NCBI GenBank assembly: GCA_019186945.1 | Contig: JABAQJ010000004.1 | Location: 248,001-312,000 of the forward strand | Direction of reading: 5' to 3' | Length of the DNA: 64,000 nucleotides | From: Gemmatimonadaceae bacterium | GTDB lineage: Bacteria > Gemmatimonadota > Gemmatimonadetes > Gemmatimonadales > Gemmatimonadaceae | Shown: one piece after another, positions 18,216 to 25,721 of the stretch | How the letters are laid out: every line of letters starts with the position of its first letter | Position numbering within the stretch: position 1 is the stretch's first letter | Notes under the pieces: model-generated | What the model was told of the DNA's origin: nothing | What the model saw: the letters and a program-made list of their open reading frames with translations, nothing else | The model's database searches: none | Program-made: the position numbers and the translations under genes

Positions 18216-19041
18216 GACATTCCACGGAACGGACCTCCGCCAGGTTTTCGAGGAAGCCCACCGCGCGTTAGGCGACGACTGCCTCGTGATCAGGAGCGAC
18301 GTGCAGCGACACGGATCGCGCTCGCGCGTACAGCTGGTCGTCGCCAGCGGCACAAGCCTCGACGTGCTGCGCAAGCGCCTCGACCCGCCGGCACCGATCC
18401 TGCCACGGACACATGGCGGACGTGGGCGCTCGGGCCCGTTCGTCATGGCGCTTGTGGGACCGACCGGCGCGGGCAAGACGACGACGCTCGCCAAGCTCGC
18501 CCTCAATCCCGCCAGTTTCGGCGCCACGCGTCCGGGAATCCTGTCCCTGGACACGTTCCGGGTTGCCGCCATCGAACAGATCCAGCAGTACGCGGAGATC
18601 GCTGCGCTGCCTCTGGAAGTGGCCTACGATGCGCGCGACATCGCCGGCGCTTTGAAGAGGCTGGACAAGTGCGACGCGATCCTGATCGATACGCCCGGGC
18701 GCAGCGCGCGCGCGCTGGAAGCGAACGGCCAGTGGCAGGCGTTGCTCCGATCCGCTGCACCGGACGAAACGCACCTCGTGATACCGGTCACGATGCGCGC
18801 CGACCTGCTCCCGACGGTGGCGCACCAGTTCTCCAACTGCCGCCTGACGCACCTCCTGATGACGAAGACCGACGAGATCGCGGACGATACGATGCTCGCT
18901 GACGCTTGCGCCGCCATCGAACTGCCCGTTCGCTGGCTGTGCGATGGACAGGCAGTTCCGGCCGACGTCAGACCGGCGCAGGCGCGGATTCTTCACTCGT
19001 TGGGGCTGACGGCACCACGCGCGGCGGACCGGGCAGCGTGA
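18205..19041 (+). CDS. flhF: flagellar SRP-type GTPase FlhF
   Basis: FlhF is an SRP-family GTPase that helps place and number flagella. The 278-residue product has a short N-terminal segment (FEEAHRALGDDCLVIRSDVQ), then an NG domain: G1 GPTGAGKTTT at residues 85-94 (Lys91), DTFRVAAIEQIQQYAEI, G3-like LIDTPGRS and G4-like MTKTDE. It is shorter than the usual 360-430 because the basic B-domain is mostly missing. flhG follows in the usual pairing with a four-base overlap. Confidence 0.92.
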   Translation: MLFETFHGTDLRQVFEEAHRALGDDCLVIRSDVQRHGSRSRVQLVVASGTSLDVLRKRLDPPAPILPRTHGGRGRSGPFVMALVGPTGAGKTTTLAKLALNPASFGATRPGILSLDTFRVAAIEQIQQYAEIAALPLEVAYDARDIAGALKRLDKCDAILIDTPGRSARALEANGQWQALLRSAAPDETHLVIPVTMRADLLPTVAHQFSNCRLTHLLMTKTDEIADDTMLADACAAIELPVRWLCDGQAVPADVRPAQARILHSLGLTAPRAADRAA

Positions 19042-19880
19042 CGATGCAGCTCGATGGCGCCCGCCAGGCTGCTGCCGCAGCGACCGGTGCGTGGGATCGC
19101 GCCCGTCGCCTCGTAGCGGTCGCGAGCGGCAAGGGTGGCGTGGGCACTTCCACCGCCGCTGCTCTCCTGGGAGCCGCCGTGGCCGCCACCGGTCGGCGTG
19201 TATTGCTGGTCGATGCCGTTGGCCAGCTCGGCACCCTCCATCAGGTGCTCGGCATCTCGCCGTCGCACACGTTAGGCGCCCTGCGCCATGGTCTGGAACC
19301 GCAGGACTTCGTGACGCCGGTCTCGCCAACGCTGGCACTGCTGGCCGTCGCGCCGGACGATGCCGCCATCGGCGACACCGACCGCCGCATACTCCAGCAT
19401 CGACTGCTCTCGCTCTACGACGACTACGACCTCGTCGTCGCCGACGCCGGCGCCCATGCCTCGGCCATACTCCAGACGTGTCGAGATGGCGCGTCGCGAG
19501 TCTTCGCGGTGTGCGGAGCCGATCGCGTCGGACTCGCGGCAACGTTCGCACTCATAAAGTTTCTCGGCCAGCACGCCCCGAATGTGCGCGTCGACGTACT
19601 GACGAACCGCGTGACGACCGAGATGGCCGCGACGCTGCACGCCCACGTGAACGCTGCGACCGTACGCTTCCTGTCCCGTACCGTCCACCTCGCAGGCTCC
19701 ATTCCCGAGGACGACGACTTCGGTCAGGCACTGACCGCGGGCCTTGGCGCGCACGACGCTGCCGTCGGCTCGAGCGCCGTCGCCGCCATGCACGATGTTG
19801 GCGAGCGGCTGCTGACGGATCTCGCGACGTACCCATGGACCGGCGCATCGCTGATGACTCGCACCCTACGGAAGAGGTAA
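19038..19880 (+). CDS. flhG: FlhG/YlxH-like MinD-family protein with altered P-loop
   Basis: FlhG is a MinD-type ATPase that limits flagellar number with FlhF. The 280-residue protein has a MinD-like core, but the deviant Walker A reads GKGGVGTST at residues 31-39. The signature Lys32 is kept, while the nucleotide-binding Lys at position 37 is Thr. The usual VDADLG motif is VDAVGQLG. The switch II region LVVADAGAHAS keeps an Asp. ATP hydrolysis may be weak or lost. The frame is open upstream; GTG 19038 (overlapping the flhF stop) or ATG 19044 both fit. Function is inferred from position and fold. Confidence 0.82.
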   Translation: MTMQLDGARQAAAAATGAWDRARRLVAVASGKGGVGTSTAAALLGAAVAATGRRVLLVDAVGQLGTLHQVLGISPSHTLGALRHGLEPQDFVTPVSPTLALLAVAPDDAAIGDTDRRILQHRLLSLYDDYDLVVADAGAHASAILQTCRDGASRVFAVCGADRVGLAATFALIKFLGQHAPNVRVDVLTNRVTTEMAATLHAHVNAATVRFLSRTVHLAGSIPEDDDFGQALTAGLGAHDAAVGSSAVAAMHDVGERLLTDLATYPWTGASLMTRTLRKR

Positions 19881-19885
19881 GGATC

Positions 19886-20644
19886 ATGTCACCGGATGAA
19901 ATGTGGCGTGCCTACGCACAGGGCGACGACGCCGCGCGTGATGCTCTGTTGCAGTCGAACCTGAACCTGGTGCATCACGTCGCCCGCCAGCTCTCGCGCG
20001 CACTCGCTGCCCCGACCGACTTCGACGAACTCGTCAGCTGCGGCACGATCGGCCTGATGAATGCGCTCGATGCGTTCGAGCCGTCGCGCGGCCTCGCCTT
20101 CAGTACCTTCGCCGTTCCCCGCATTCGCGGCGCGATCCTCGACGAGTTGCGACGGCAGGATCACGTGCCCAGATCCGTGCGCCGCAAGACGCGCGACATC
20201 GCGCATGCCCGGGAGACGCTCACACGCATCTTCGGTCGGTCCGCGGAAGACCGGGAAGTCGCCGAGCACCTTGGGATCGACCTGCCCACGCTCTGGCGCT
20301 GGCAGTCGGAGACCGAGAGCGCGGTGCAGATCTCACTGGACCAGTCGGCCGCCGAGCACGAAGGCCATTCCAGCCTCCCGCCGGAAGCGTTCATGCACGA
20401 TGGCGAATCGACTGTCGAGGAAGACATCAACCGCGAACAGGAGCGCAGGATCCTGGAAGACGCTCTGCGCAAGCTCAAGGACCAGGAGCGGATCGTGCTG
20501 ACACTCTACTACTTCGAGGAGCTGAAGCTGCACGAAATCGCCGAAGTACTGAACCTGACGGAATCCCGCGTCTCGCAGATCCGAGCCAAGGCACTCGGCA
20601 GGCTGCGCGTCCAACTCGCCCACTTCCGCATGCCGGCAGCCTGA
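19886..20644 (+). CDS. fliA: flagellar sigma factor FliA (sigma-28)
   Basis: FliA directs RNA polymerase to late flagellar genes. The 252-residue protein shows region 2 (LNLVHHVARQLSRAL, DELVSCGTIGLMNALDAFEP, FSTFAVPRIRGAILDELR), region 3 with VPRSVRRKTRDI, and region 4 ending in LKLHEIAEVLNLTESRVSQI. These are the classic FliA/WhiG signatures. AAGGAT lies just ahead of ATG 19886. It follows flhG, as in many bacteria. No FlgM anti-sigma gene is seen in the window. Confidence 0.97.
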   Translation: MSPDEMWRAYAQGDDAARDALLQSNLNLVHHVARQLSRALAAPTDFDELVSCGTIGLMNALDAFEPSRGLAFSTFAVPRIRGAILDELRRQDHVPRSVRRKTRDIAHARETLTRIFGRSAEDREVAEHLGIDLPTLWRWQSETESAVQISLDQSAAEHEGHSSLPPEAFMHDGESTVEEDINREQERRILEDALRKLKDQERIVLTLYYFEELKLHEIAEVLNLTESRVSQIRAKALGRLRVQLAHFRMPAA

Positions 20645-20646
20645 AC

Positions 20647-21000
20647 ATGACGACGATTCACGACCTCTGGAGTACAGTGGCTTCCGACCCGGTCACTCTT
20701 GCCGCGGCCCTGATGATGGCAGCAGCCCTCCTCGCCCTGGCGCTCATCGCCACGCCGGCACGTACCACTCGCGCCGATCGGAGGCCACTGAGGCGACCGG
20801 CGCAGGCTCGGTCGCTGGCCGCGAGGGGAGCCCCGTCCGCGGAAATTGCCCGTCGAACCGGCCTTTCGCGTGACGCGGTCGCCCTGGTCCTGAGTGCCAC
20901 TCCGTCCACCGACACGCGGCAGACCCGTCCGACTTCGGCACGAAATTCCGGCAGCGGTATTGGCAGACGAATGTCCAGACACGCGGAGCGACGGGTCTAA
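20647..21000 (+). CDS. small membrane protein with HTH-like segment after fliA
   Basis: The 117-residue product has one membrane helix (about residues 17-37) and then a basic cytoplasmic region with a helix-turn-helix-like stretch, LAARGAPSAEIARRTGLSRD (about residues 57-76), and a basic tail. I do not recognise a named family. Position directly after the flagellar sigma gene is where Bacillus has swrB/ylxL, another short single-pass protein, but I see no sequence signature that proves relation. It starts two bases after the fliA stop. Confidence 0.7.
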   Translation: MTTIHDLWSTVASDPVTLAAALMMAAALLALALIATPARTTRADRRPLRRPAQARSLAARGAPSAEIARRTGLSRDAVALVLSATPSTDTRQTRPTSARNSGSGIGRRMSRHAERRV

Positions 21001-21099
21001 CTTCCACTTCCACAGGCCTTTAGACGACTGCCGGCGGAAATGTCCACGGGGGCACATCCGTTGCCACCCCTGATTCCGACGATCACCAGCACCGACGAC

Positions 21100-21825
21100 A
21101 TGATCAAGAGCGATGGAATCGCGAGTGCCGCCAGCGCGCTGCGCTACTGGGAGCGGCGTCAGGAAGTGGCGGCCAACAACCTCGCCAACGCGACTACCGA
21201 TGGGTTCAAGGCCGAGCGCGTGTTTGCGAGGCTGATCGGCGAGTCGCTTCCAGCGGCTGACGCCGTGACCGATCGGCGCAGCGGCACATTGCGTCCGACG
21301 GGTCAACCGCTGGACCTCGCGATCGACGGTGACGGGTTCTTTGTCGTAGCCACGTCGGAAGGCGAACGGTGGACCCGAGGCGGAGCGTTCACTCTCGATC
21401 CGCAAGGGTATCTGGTGGATGCCGACGGCTTCCGCGCCGCTGGTGAGCGCGGTCCGATCCGGGTCACGCGGGATGCGCAGGACCGGGAGATCCTTCCGGA
21501 GCGGATCGCGATCGATCGTAGCGGGCTCGTGTCGGTCAACGGCGTGGGCGTCGATCGTCTGCGCGTGGAGCGCGGCGCGCCCACGGGATCGCTCACTCAT
21601 ACTTCGGGCATGCATTACGTCCCCGACGAAGCTCGCAGCCAGGTTCCGCTCGCCGAGCGGGACGTTCGTCAGCACACCATCGAAGAAAGCAACGTCAATA
21701 CGGTTTCGACGTTGGTCGACCTGATCGCCGTTCAGCGGAACTACGCCTTCGCACAGAAAGTCCTGACGACGCTCGACGGCGTGCGCTCCACGATCACGAA
21801 CGATCTGGGCAAAGCAACCGCCTGA
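21100..21825 (+). CDS. flgF: flagellar proximal rod protein FlgF
   Basis: FlgF is a proximal rod subunit. The product has the rod N-terminal motif VAANNLANATTDGFKAER, LDLAIDGDGFFVVAT, and a C-terminal helix VSTLVDLIAVQRNYAFAQK. An in-frame ATG at 21040 would add 20 residues. I choose ATG 21100 because it places the ANN motif about 26 residues from the start, as in other FlgF/FlgG proteins (241 residues in total). flgG follows in standard order. Confidence 0.93.
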   Translation: MIKSDGIASAASALRYWERRQEVAANNLANATTDGFKAERVFARLIGESLPAADAVTDRRSGTLRPTGQPLDLAIDGDGFFVVATSEGERWTRGGAFTLDPQGYLVDADGFRAAGERGPIRVTRDAQDREILPERIAIDRSGLVSVNGVGVDRLRVERGAPTGSLTHTSGMHYVPDEARSQVPLAERDVRQHTIEESNVNTVSTLVDLIAVQRNYAFAQKVLTTLDGVRSTITNDLGKATA

Positions 21826-21847
21826 CCTTCCCTCGCACAGTCGACAC

Positions 21848-22639
21848 ATGGATCCGGCACTTCGTACAGCTGCAACCGGCATGATGGCCCAGCAGATCCG
21901 CACCGAGGTCATCGCCAACAACCTGGCCAACGTCAACACAACCGGCTTCAAGCGATCGCGTGCGCGCTTCGAGGATCTACTGTACCAGACGGTACAGAGT
22001 CCGGCGATCCTTGGCGCACCGGACAGCAACACCATTCCCGCCATCCAGATCGGACGCGGCACGCGTCTGTCTGCCGTGCAGCGGCTGCATTCCCAGGGAA
22101 GCGTCGAACAGACGAGCAACCCGCTCGATCTCGCGATCGAAGGGGAAGGCTTCTTCCAGGTTCAGCTGCCGAACGGCCAGACGGCCTACACGCGCGATGG
22201 CAGTTTCGGGATCTCCGACACCGGTACGCTCGTTACCGCCGGCGGCTACACCGTTCTACCCGGAATCAGGATCCCAACGGAGGCCACGGCGATCTCGATC
22301 TCCGCCAGTGGCGTCGTCTCGGTCACTCAGGGCAACAGCAAGGCGGAGGCGCAGGAAGTGGGCCGATTGGAGCTGGCGCGTTTCGTCAATCCCGGAGGAC
22401 TCGAGTCGTTGGGCGAAAACCTGTACGCAGAAACTCCGGCCTCCGGTCAGCCCGCGGCCGGATTCGCCCAGGATGAGGGGTTCGGACGCGTGCTGTCCGG
22501 GCATCTCGAATCGAGCAACGTGGAGATCGTCCAGGAGATGGTGGACATGATCAGCGCCATGCGCGCCTACGAGCTGAACTCCAAAGCGATCAGGAACTCG
22601 GAGGAGATGTTGCAGGTGGCTAACAACCTCGTCCGCTGA
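21848..22639 (+). CDS. flgG: flagellar distal rod protein FlgG
   Basis: FlgG builds the distal rod that crosses the periplasm. The 263-residue protein begins MDPALRTAATGMMAQQ, has EVIANNLANVNTTGFKRSR and DLLYQTVQ (a FlgG hallmark), LDLAIEGEGFFQV, and ends with EMVDMISAMRAYELNSK and EEMLQVANNLVR. Length matches the family almost exactly. Confidence 0.97.
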   Translation: MDPALRTAATGMMAQQIRTEVIANNLANVNTTGFKRSRARFEDLLYQTVQSPAILGAPDSNTIPAIQIGRGTRLSAVQRLHSQGSVEQTSNPLDLAIEGEGFFQVQLPNGQTAYTRDGSFGISDTGTLVTAGGYTVLPGIRIPTEATAISISASGVVSVTQGNSKAEAQEVGRLELARFVNPGGLESLGENLYAETPASGQPAAGFAQDEGFGRVLSGHLESSNVEIVQEMVDMISAMRAYELNSKAIRNSEEMLQVANNLVR

Positions 22640-22647
22640 GGGCTGTC

Positions 22648-23130
22648 GTGATCGCTCCGTCGCCACGCCATCTCATGGCCCTTGCCTCCGGACTGACGCT
22701 GTCGGCAGGTGGCGCGCCGCTCCCGGGGCAGCAGGCCGATTCCGACACCGTCACGGTGTTCGTCGCCAGCCGGACGCTGCCCCGCGGCATCGCGTTGCAA
22801 GAGTCGGACATGGTGCGCGACGTCCGTGTCATCCGTCGCGGAGCGCCCCGCGCGCCGGCGCACGTCGGATGGGTTACCCGGCGCGTCGTTCGGGCTGGCG
22901 AAGTCCTCGCCGGACCGGCCGTCGTCCCGCCACCTGCCATCGTCCCCGGCCAGCCGGTCCAGTTCGTACTCGAGCGGGGTGGTGTGACGATCTCCGTGCC
23001 AGGCACCGCCGCCGTCACCGCCTCGATCGGCGACACTGTTGTGGTGCGCCTTGGGGCGCTCCGACGAGCAACCGGGATCGTCACCGGACCGACCACCGTC
23101 ATGGCCCTCTCGCAGGAGCGCGACCGATGA
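22648..23130 (+). CDS. flgA: P-ring assembly chaperone FlgA
   Basis: FlgA is a periplasmic chaperone for P-ring formation. The 160-residue protein has a signal-like hydrophobic N-terminus (about residues 8-28), a SAF-type domain with ASRTLPRGIALQESDMVRD and RRVVRAGEVLAG, and a beta-rich C-terminal part ending ATGIVTGPTTVMAL. GTG 22648 follows flgG closely. Position before flgH and flgI supports the call; the protein is shorter than the Salmonella one (~219). Confidence 0.87.
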   Translation: MIAPSPRHLMALASGLTLSAGGAPLPGQQADSDTVTVFVASRTLPRGIALQESDMVRDVRVIRRGAPRAPAHVGWVTRRVVRAGEVLAGPAVVPPPAIVPGQPVQFVLERGGVTISVPGTAAVTASIGDTVVVRLGALRRATGIVTGPTTVMALSQERDR

Positions 23131-23840
23131 TCCATTACCGCGAGCTGGCGCCGGATAGCGCTCCCGCTGTGTCCGAGATGCCGGACATGCCCCTGCCCAC
23201 CCGGCGCCGCGTGGCGCGAGTGGTGGTCAGCATCCTGACGTCGATCCTTTGTCTCGCCGGCCTGGCTGCCTCGTCAGGCGCGCAAGCGGCCGCGCCACTG
23301 CCCACAGGGCCGGCGGCACCGGCCCGCAACCTGAACTGGCTCGGCGATAAGCGGGCGTTCAGCGTCGGCGATATCCTCAAGGTCAGCGTCGACGAGTATA
23401 CGGCCGCCAGCGCCAACAAGGGAAACACTGCCGACGCCAGTCGGCGAAGGACGATGGACATCGATATAGCGCCACCGTCTGTCGGCACGACTGCAATGGA
23501 GCCGATCGACGGCAGCATCACGACTGGCGACGCCGGCCAGTCGCGCCAGCGCGGGCAGGCCACGAACTCCACTCGCTATGTAGGCGAACTACCGGTCCGC
23601 GTGGTCGCAATCACCAAAGAAGGCCTGTTGCAGGTGCGCGGCACCAAGCTTGTCAACGTGGACAAGAACAAGCAGGAAATGACGCTCACCGGATTCGTTC
23701 GCCCGCAGGACGTCAATTCGCAGGACATGGTGCTGTCATCGTCCATCGCCGACGTACAGCTGGCGTACCAGTCGAAGGGCGGACTCGGCAAGCCCAGAAA
23801 CGGCATCGTTTCCAAGCTCCTTGGGCTCTTCTGGCCATGA
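23127..23840 (+). CDS. flgH: flagellar L-ring protein FlgH
   Basis: FlgH forms the outer-membrane L ring. The 237-residue product contains LNWLGDKRAFSVGDILKVSV, ITKEGLLQVRGTKLVNVDKN and GFVRPQDVNSQDMVLSSSIAD, all diagnostic. A signal-peptide-like helix lies at about residues 32-50, ending AQA. Most FlgH proteins are lipoproteins, but here the only nearby Cys (in SILCLAG) has Leu before it and does not make a normal lipobox. ATG 23127 overlaps the flgA stop; flgI overlaps its end. Confidence 0.95.
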   Translation: MIHYRELAPDSAPAVSEMPDMPLPTRRRVARVVVSILTSILCLAGLAASSGAQAAAPLPTGPAAPARNLNWLGDKRAFSVGDILKVSVDEYTAASANKGNTADASRRRTMDIDIAPPSVGTTAMEPIDGSITTGDAGQSRQRGQATNSTRYVGELPVRVVAITKEGLLQVRGTKLVNVDKNKQEMTLTGFVRPQDVNSQDMVLSSSIADVQLAYQSKGGLGKPRNGIVSKLLGLFWP

Positions 23841-24895
23841 GGTCGTGTCCACGTATCCCGTTAGGCGCCCGTGCGATCGTTCTCGCGTGCCTGCTCCAGG
23901 GTTTCGCCGCGCTTCGGGCACAGGGCGTTCCGATTCATGACCTGGTGATCGACAACCAGGCAGTTCCGGTCAGGTTGGTCGGCTACGGTCTGGTAACGGG
24001 ACTCTCCGGTACCGGCGATCAGACATTCACCGGACGCAACGCGCAACACACCGTGCAATCGATCGCCAATCTGCTGCGTCGCTTCGATATCACCGTGCCG
24101 CCCGAACTTCTCCGGACGCGAAACGTTGCCGCGGTGCTCGTGACGGCGGAGGTCTCGCCTTGGCTGCGGCCCGGCGGTCGCTTCGAGGTCCAGGTTGCCT
24201 CCGTTGGTGACGCGCGCTCGCTGCGTGGCGGCGTTCTGTGGATGACACCTCTCATTGCTGATGCTGGCGGAGCGCCAATGGCGACCGCGCAGGGCCCACT
24301 CGTCGTCGACGACGTGCCGCTCGCGGCCAGACGGCGCTACGCGTACGTGGAAGGTAGCGGCCGCATCGCCAGCGGAGGCGTCCTCGAGGGCGATCTGCCG
24401 CGGCCACGCACTCTCGCGTCCGCGAAACTTCTCCTGCGTGATCCTGACGCCGGTACCGCGGCGCGAATCGCCGCGGTGGTGGACAGCGTCATCGGCAAGG
24501 GTACCGCCGCCGTCGAGGATCCCGGCAGCGTCGCGCTCACGCTCAAGGATGGCGAGGCTCCGTCGCAGCTGGCGATTATCGGGTCGCTGCGGGTCGAACC
24601 GACCCGCGTCGGCCGGATCGTGATCGATACCCGGCAGGGGACCGTTGTTGCTGGCGGTGAACTGACGCTGGGTCCGGCCGTGGTCAGCGTCGCCGGCATC
24701 ACGCTCAGCATCGGCGGTACTGCCGCCGACTCGGCTGGTGCCCAACGCGGCGCGCTGCGCATCGCCGCCGGCACGACGGTACAGGATCTCGCCGCGGCTT
24801 TGGAAGCGGTGCGGACACCGCCTCTCCAGGTCGCCCAGATTTTCGAGGCCCTCAGGCAGGCTGGCGCCATTGCCGCGGAGATAGTCTCCCGATGA
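23837..24895 (+). CDS. flgI: flagellar P-ring protein FlgI
   Basis: FlgI forms the periplasmic P ring. The 352-residue protein has a signal peptide (about residues 1-28) and the conserved NQAVPVRLVGYGLVTGLSGT, then RRFDITVPPELLRTRNVAAV and VTAEVSPWLRPGGRFEVQVA. The C-terminal part keeps TVQDLAAALEAV and IFEALRQAGAIAAEI. Length is typical. Overlaps with flgH and flgJ indicate coupled translation. Confidence 0.96.
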   Translation: MRSCPRIPLGARAIVLACLLQGFAALRAQGVPIHDLVIDNQAVPVRLVGYGLVTGLSGTGDQTFTGRNAQHTVQSIANLLRRFDITVPPELLRTRNVAAVLVTAEVSPWLRPGGRFEVQVASVGDARSLRGGVLWMTPLIADAGGAPMATAQGPLVVDDVPLAARRRYAYVEGSGRIASGGVLEGDLPRPRTLASAKLLLRDPDAGTAARIAAVVDSVIGKGTAAVEDPGSVALTLKDGEAPSQLAIIGSLRVEPTRVGRIVIDTRQGTVVAGGELTLGPAVVSVAGITLSIGGTAADSAGAQRGALRIAAGTTVQDLAAALEAVRTPPLQVAQIFEALRQAGAIAAEIVSR

Positions 24896-25206
24896 CCCAC
24901 ATCGAGTCCACCGGGCTCCCCGGCGCACCCGCACGCACACCCGACGACGCACGACTCGTCAAGGCAGCCCGCCAGCTCGAGGGTGTGTTCGTGCAGCAGC
25001 TGTTCAAGGCGATGCGCGAAACGGTCCCGCGCGAGGGCGCGCTCGACGGCGGATCCGGCGAAGAGATGTTTACCGCGTTGATGGACGAGCAGTTCGCCGA
25101 TCGGCTGCCATCTCAGTGGCACCATGGCATCGGCGAAAGCCTCGTCCGCCAGCTGCGAACCGCACTGTCGCGGTCGAGCCACGCCTCGCCATCGGAGGTA
25201 CCATGA
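24892..25206 (+). CDS. flgJ: rod-binding protein FlgJ, N-terminal domain only
   Basis: FlgJ caps the growing rod. This 104-residue protein has only the rod-binding domain: LVKAARQLEGVFVQQLFKAM and GSGEEMFTALMDEQFADRL are clear signatures. The C-terminal muramidase (glucosaminidase) domain of enterobacterial FlgJ, which opens the peptidoglycan, is absent, as in several other phyla. This raises the question of which enzyme clears the wall; the peptidase-like domain in this organism's FliK is a candidate. ATG overlaps the flgI stop. Confidence 0.93.
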   Translation: MTHIESTGLPGAPARTPDDARLVKAARQLEGVFVQQLFKAMRETVPREGALDGGSGEEMFTALMDEQFADRLPSQWHHGIGESLVRQLRTALSRSSHASPSEVP

Positions 25207-25721
25207 CGCCCCCGGTCCGCGTCTCCCCGCGATCGTCCAATACGCTCGTCGAAAGCCTCGTCGACTCTCTACGATCGGAACAGCATCTGGTAGAGGAGCT
25301 CACCGCCATCATCCTCACACAGCGTCGGGCCGTGACCACCGACGATCTCCAGGGAGTGGACGATTCCGTTTTCGCCCTGCAGAAAGTTCTCCTCACGCTG
25401 AGCGAAGCACGCCGGCGACGCCGGTCGCTGAACTCGCGGCTCGGGTTTGCCGAGGACATTCCGTTGCGCGACCTGATCGCGGTAATGGGAGACTCGGCGC
25501 CCGATTCGTTGCACGCCGTGAGTCTCCAGCTGCAGAAGTGCGCACGGGCCCTCGCCGGCGAAGTGGCGATCAACCGACAGGTGCTACGCGAGTCGCTCGC
25601 CGCCACCGATTCCTACGTTCGCGCCCTCACCGGCGCCTTGTCTCCCGACGCCGGCTACGGCGACGCCGTCGCGTCAGCGGCGGCGAGTCGCCAGCCCAAA
25701 CTCATCAATCGGCGGGCCTGA
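25203..25721 (+). CDS. flgN: FlgN-family flagellar chaperone
   Basis: FlgN-type chaperones bind the hook-filament junction proteins FlgK and FlgL. The 172-residue product is almost all helical and charged, with NTLVESLVDSLRSEQHLVEE near the start and LHAVSLQLQKCARALAGEVA in the second half, as expected for FlgN. The frame is open upstream, but ATG 25203 overlaps the flgJ stop. It sits immediately before flgK, its likely client, with the TGATG overlap at 25719-25721. Confidence 0.82.
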   Translation: MTPPVRVSPRSSNTLVESLVDSLRSEQHLVEELTAIILTQRRAVTTDDLQGVDDSVFALQKVLLTLSEARRRRRSLNSRLGFAEDIPLRDLIAVMGDSAPDSLHAVSLQLQKCARALAGEVAINRQVLRESLAATDSYVRALTGALSPDAGYGDAVASAAASRQPKLINRRA

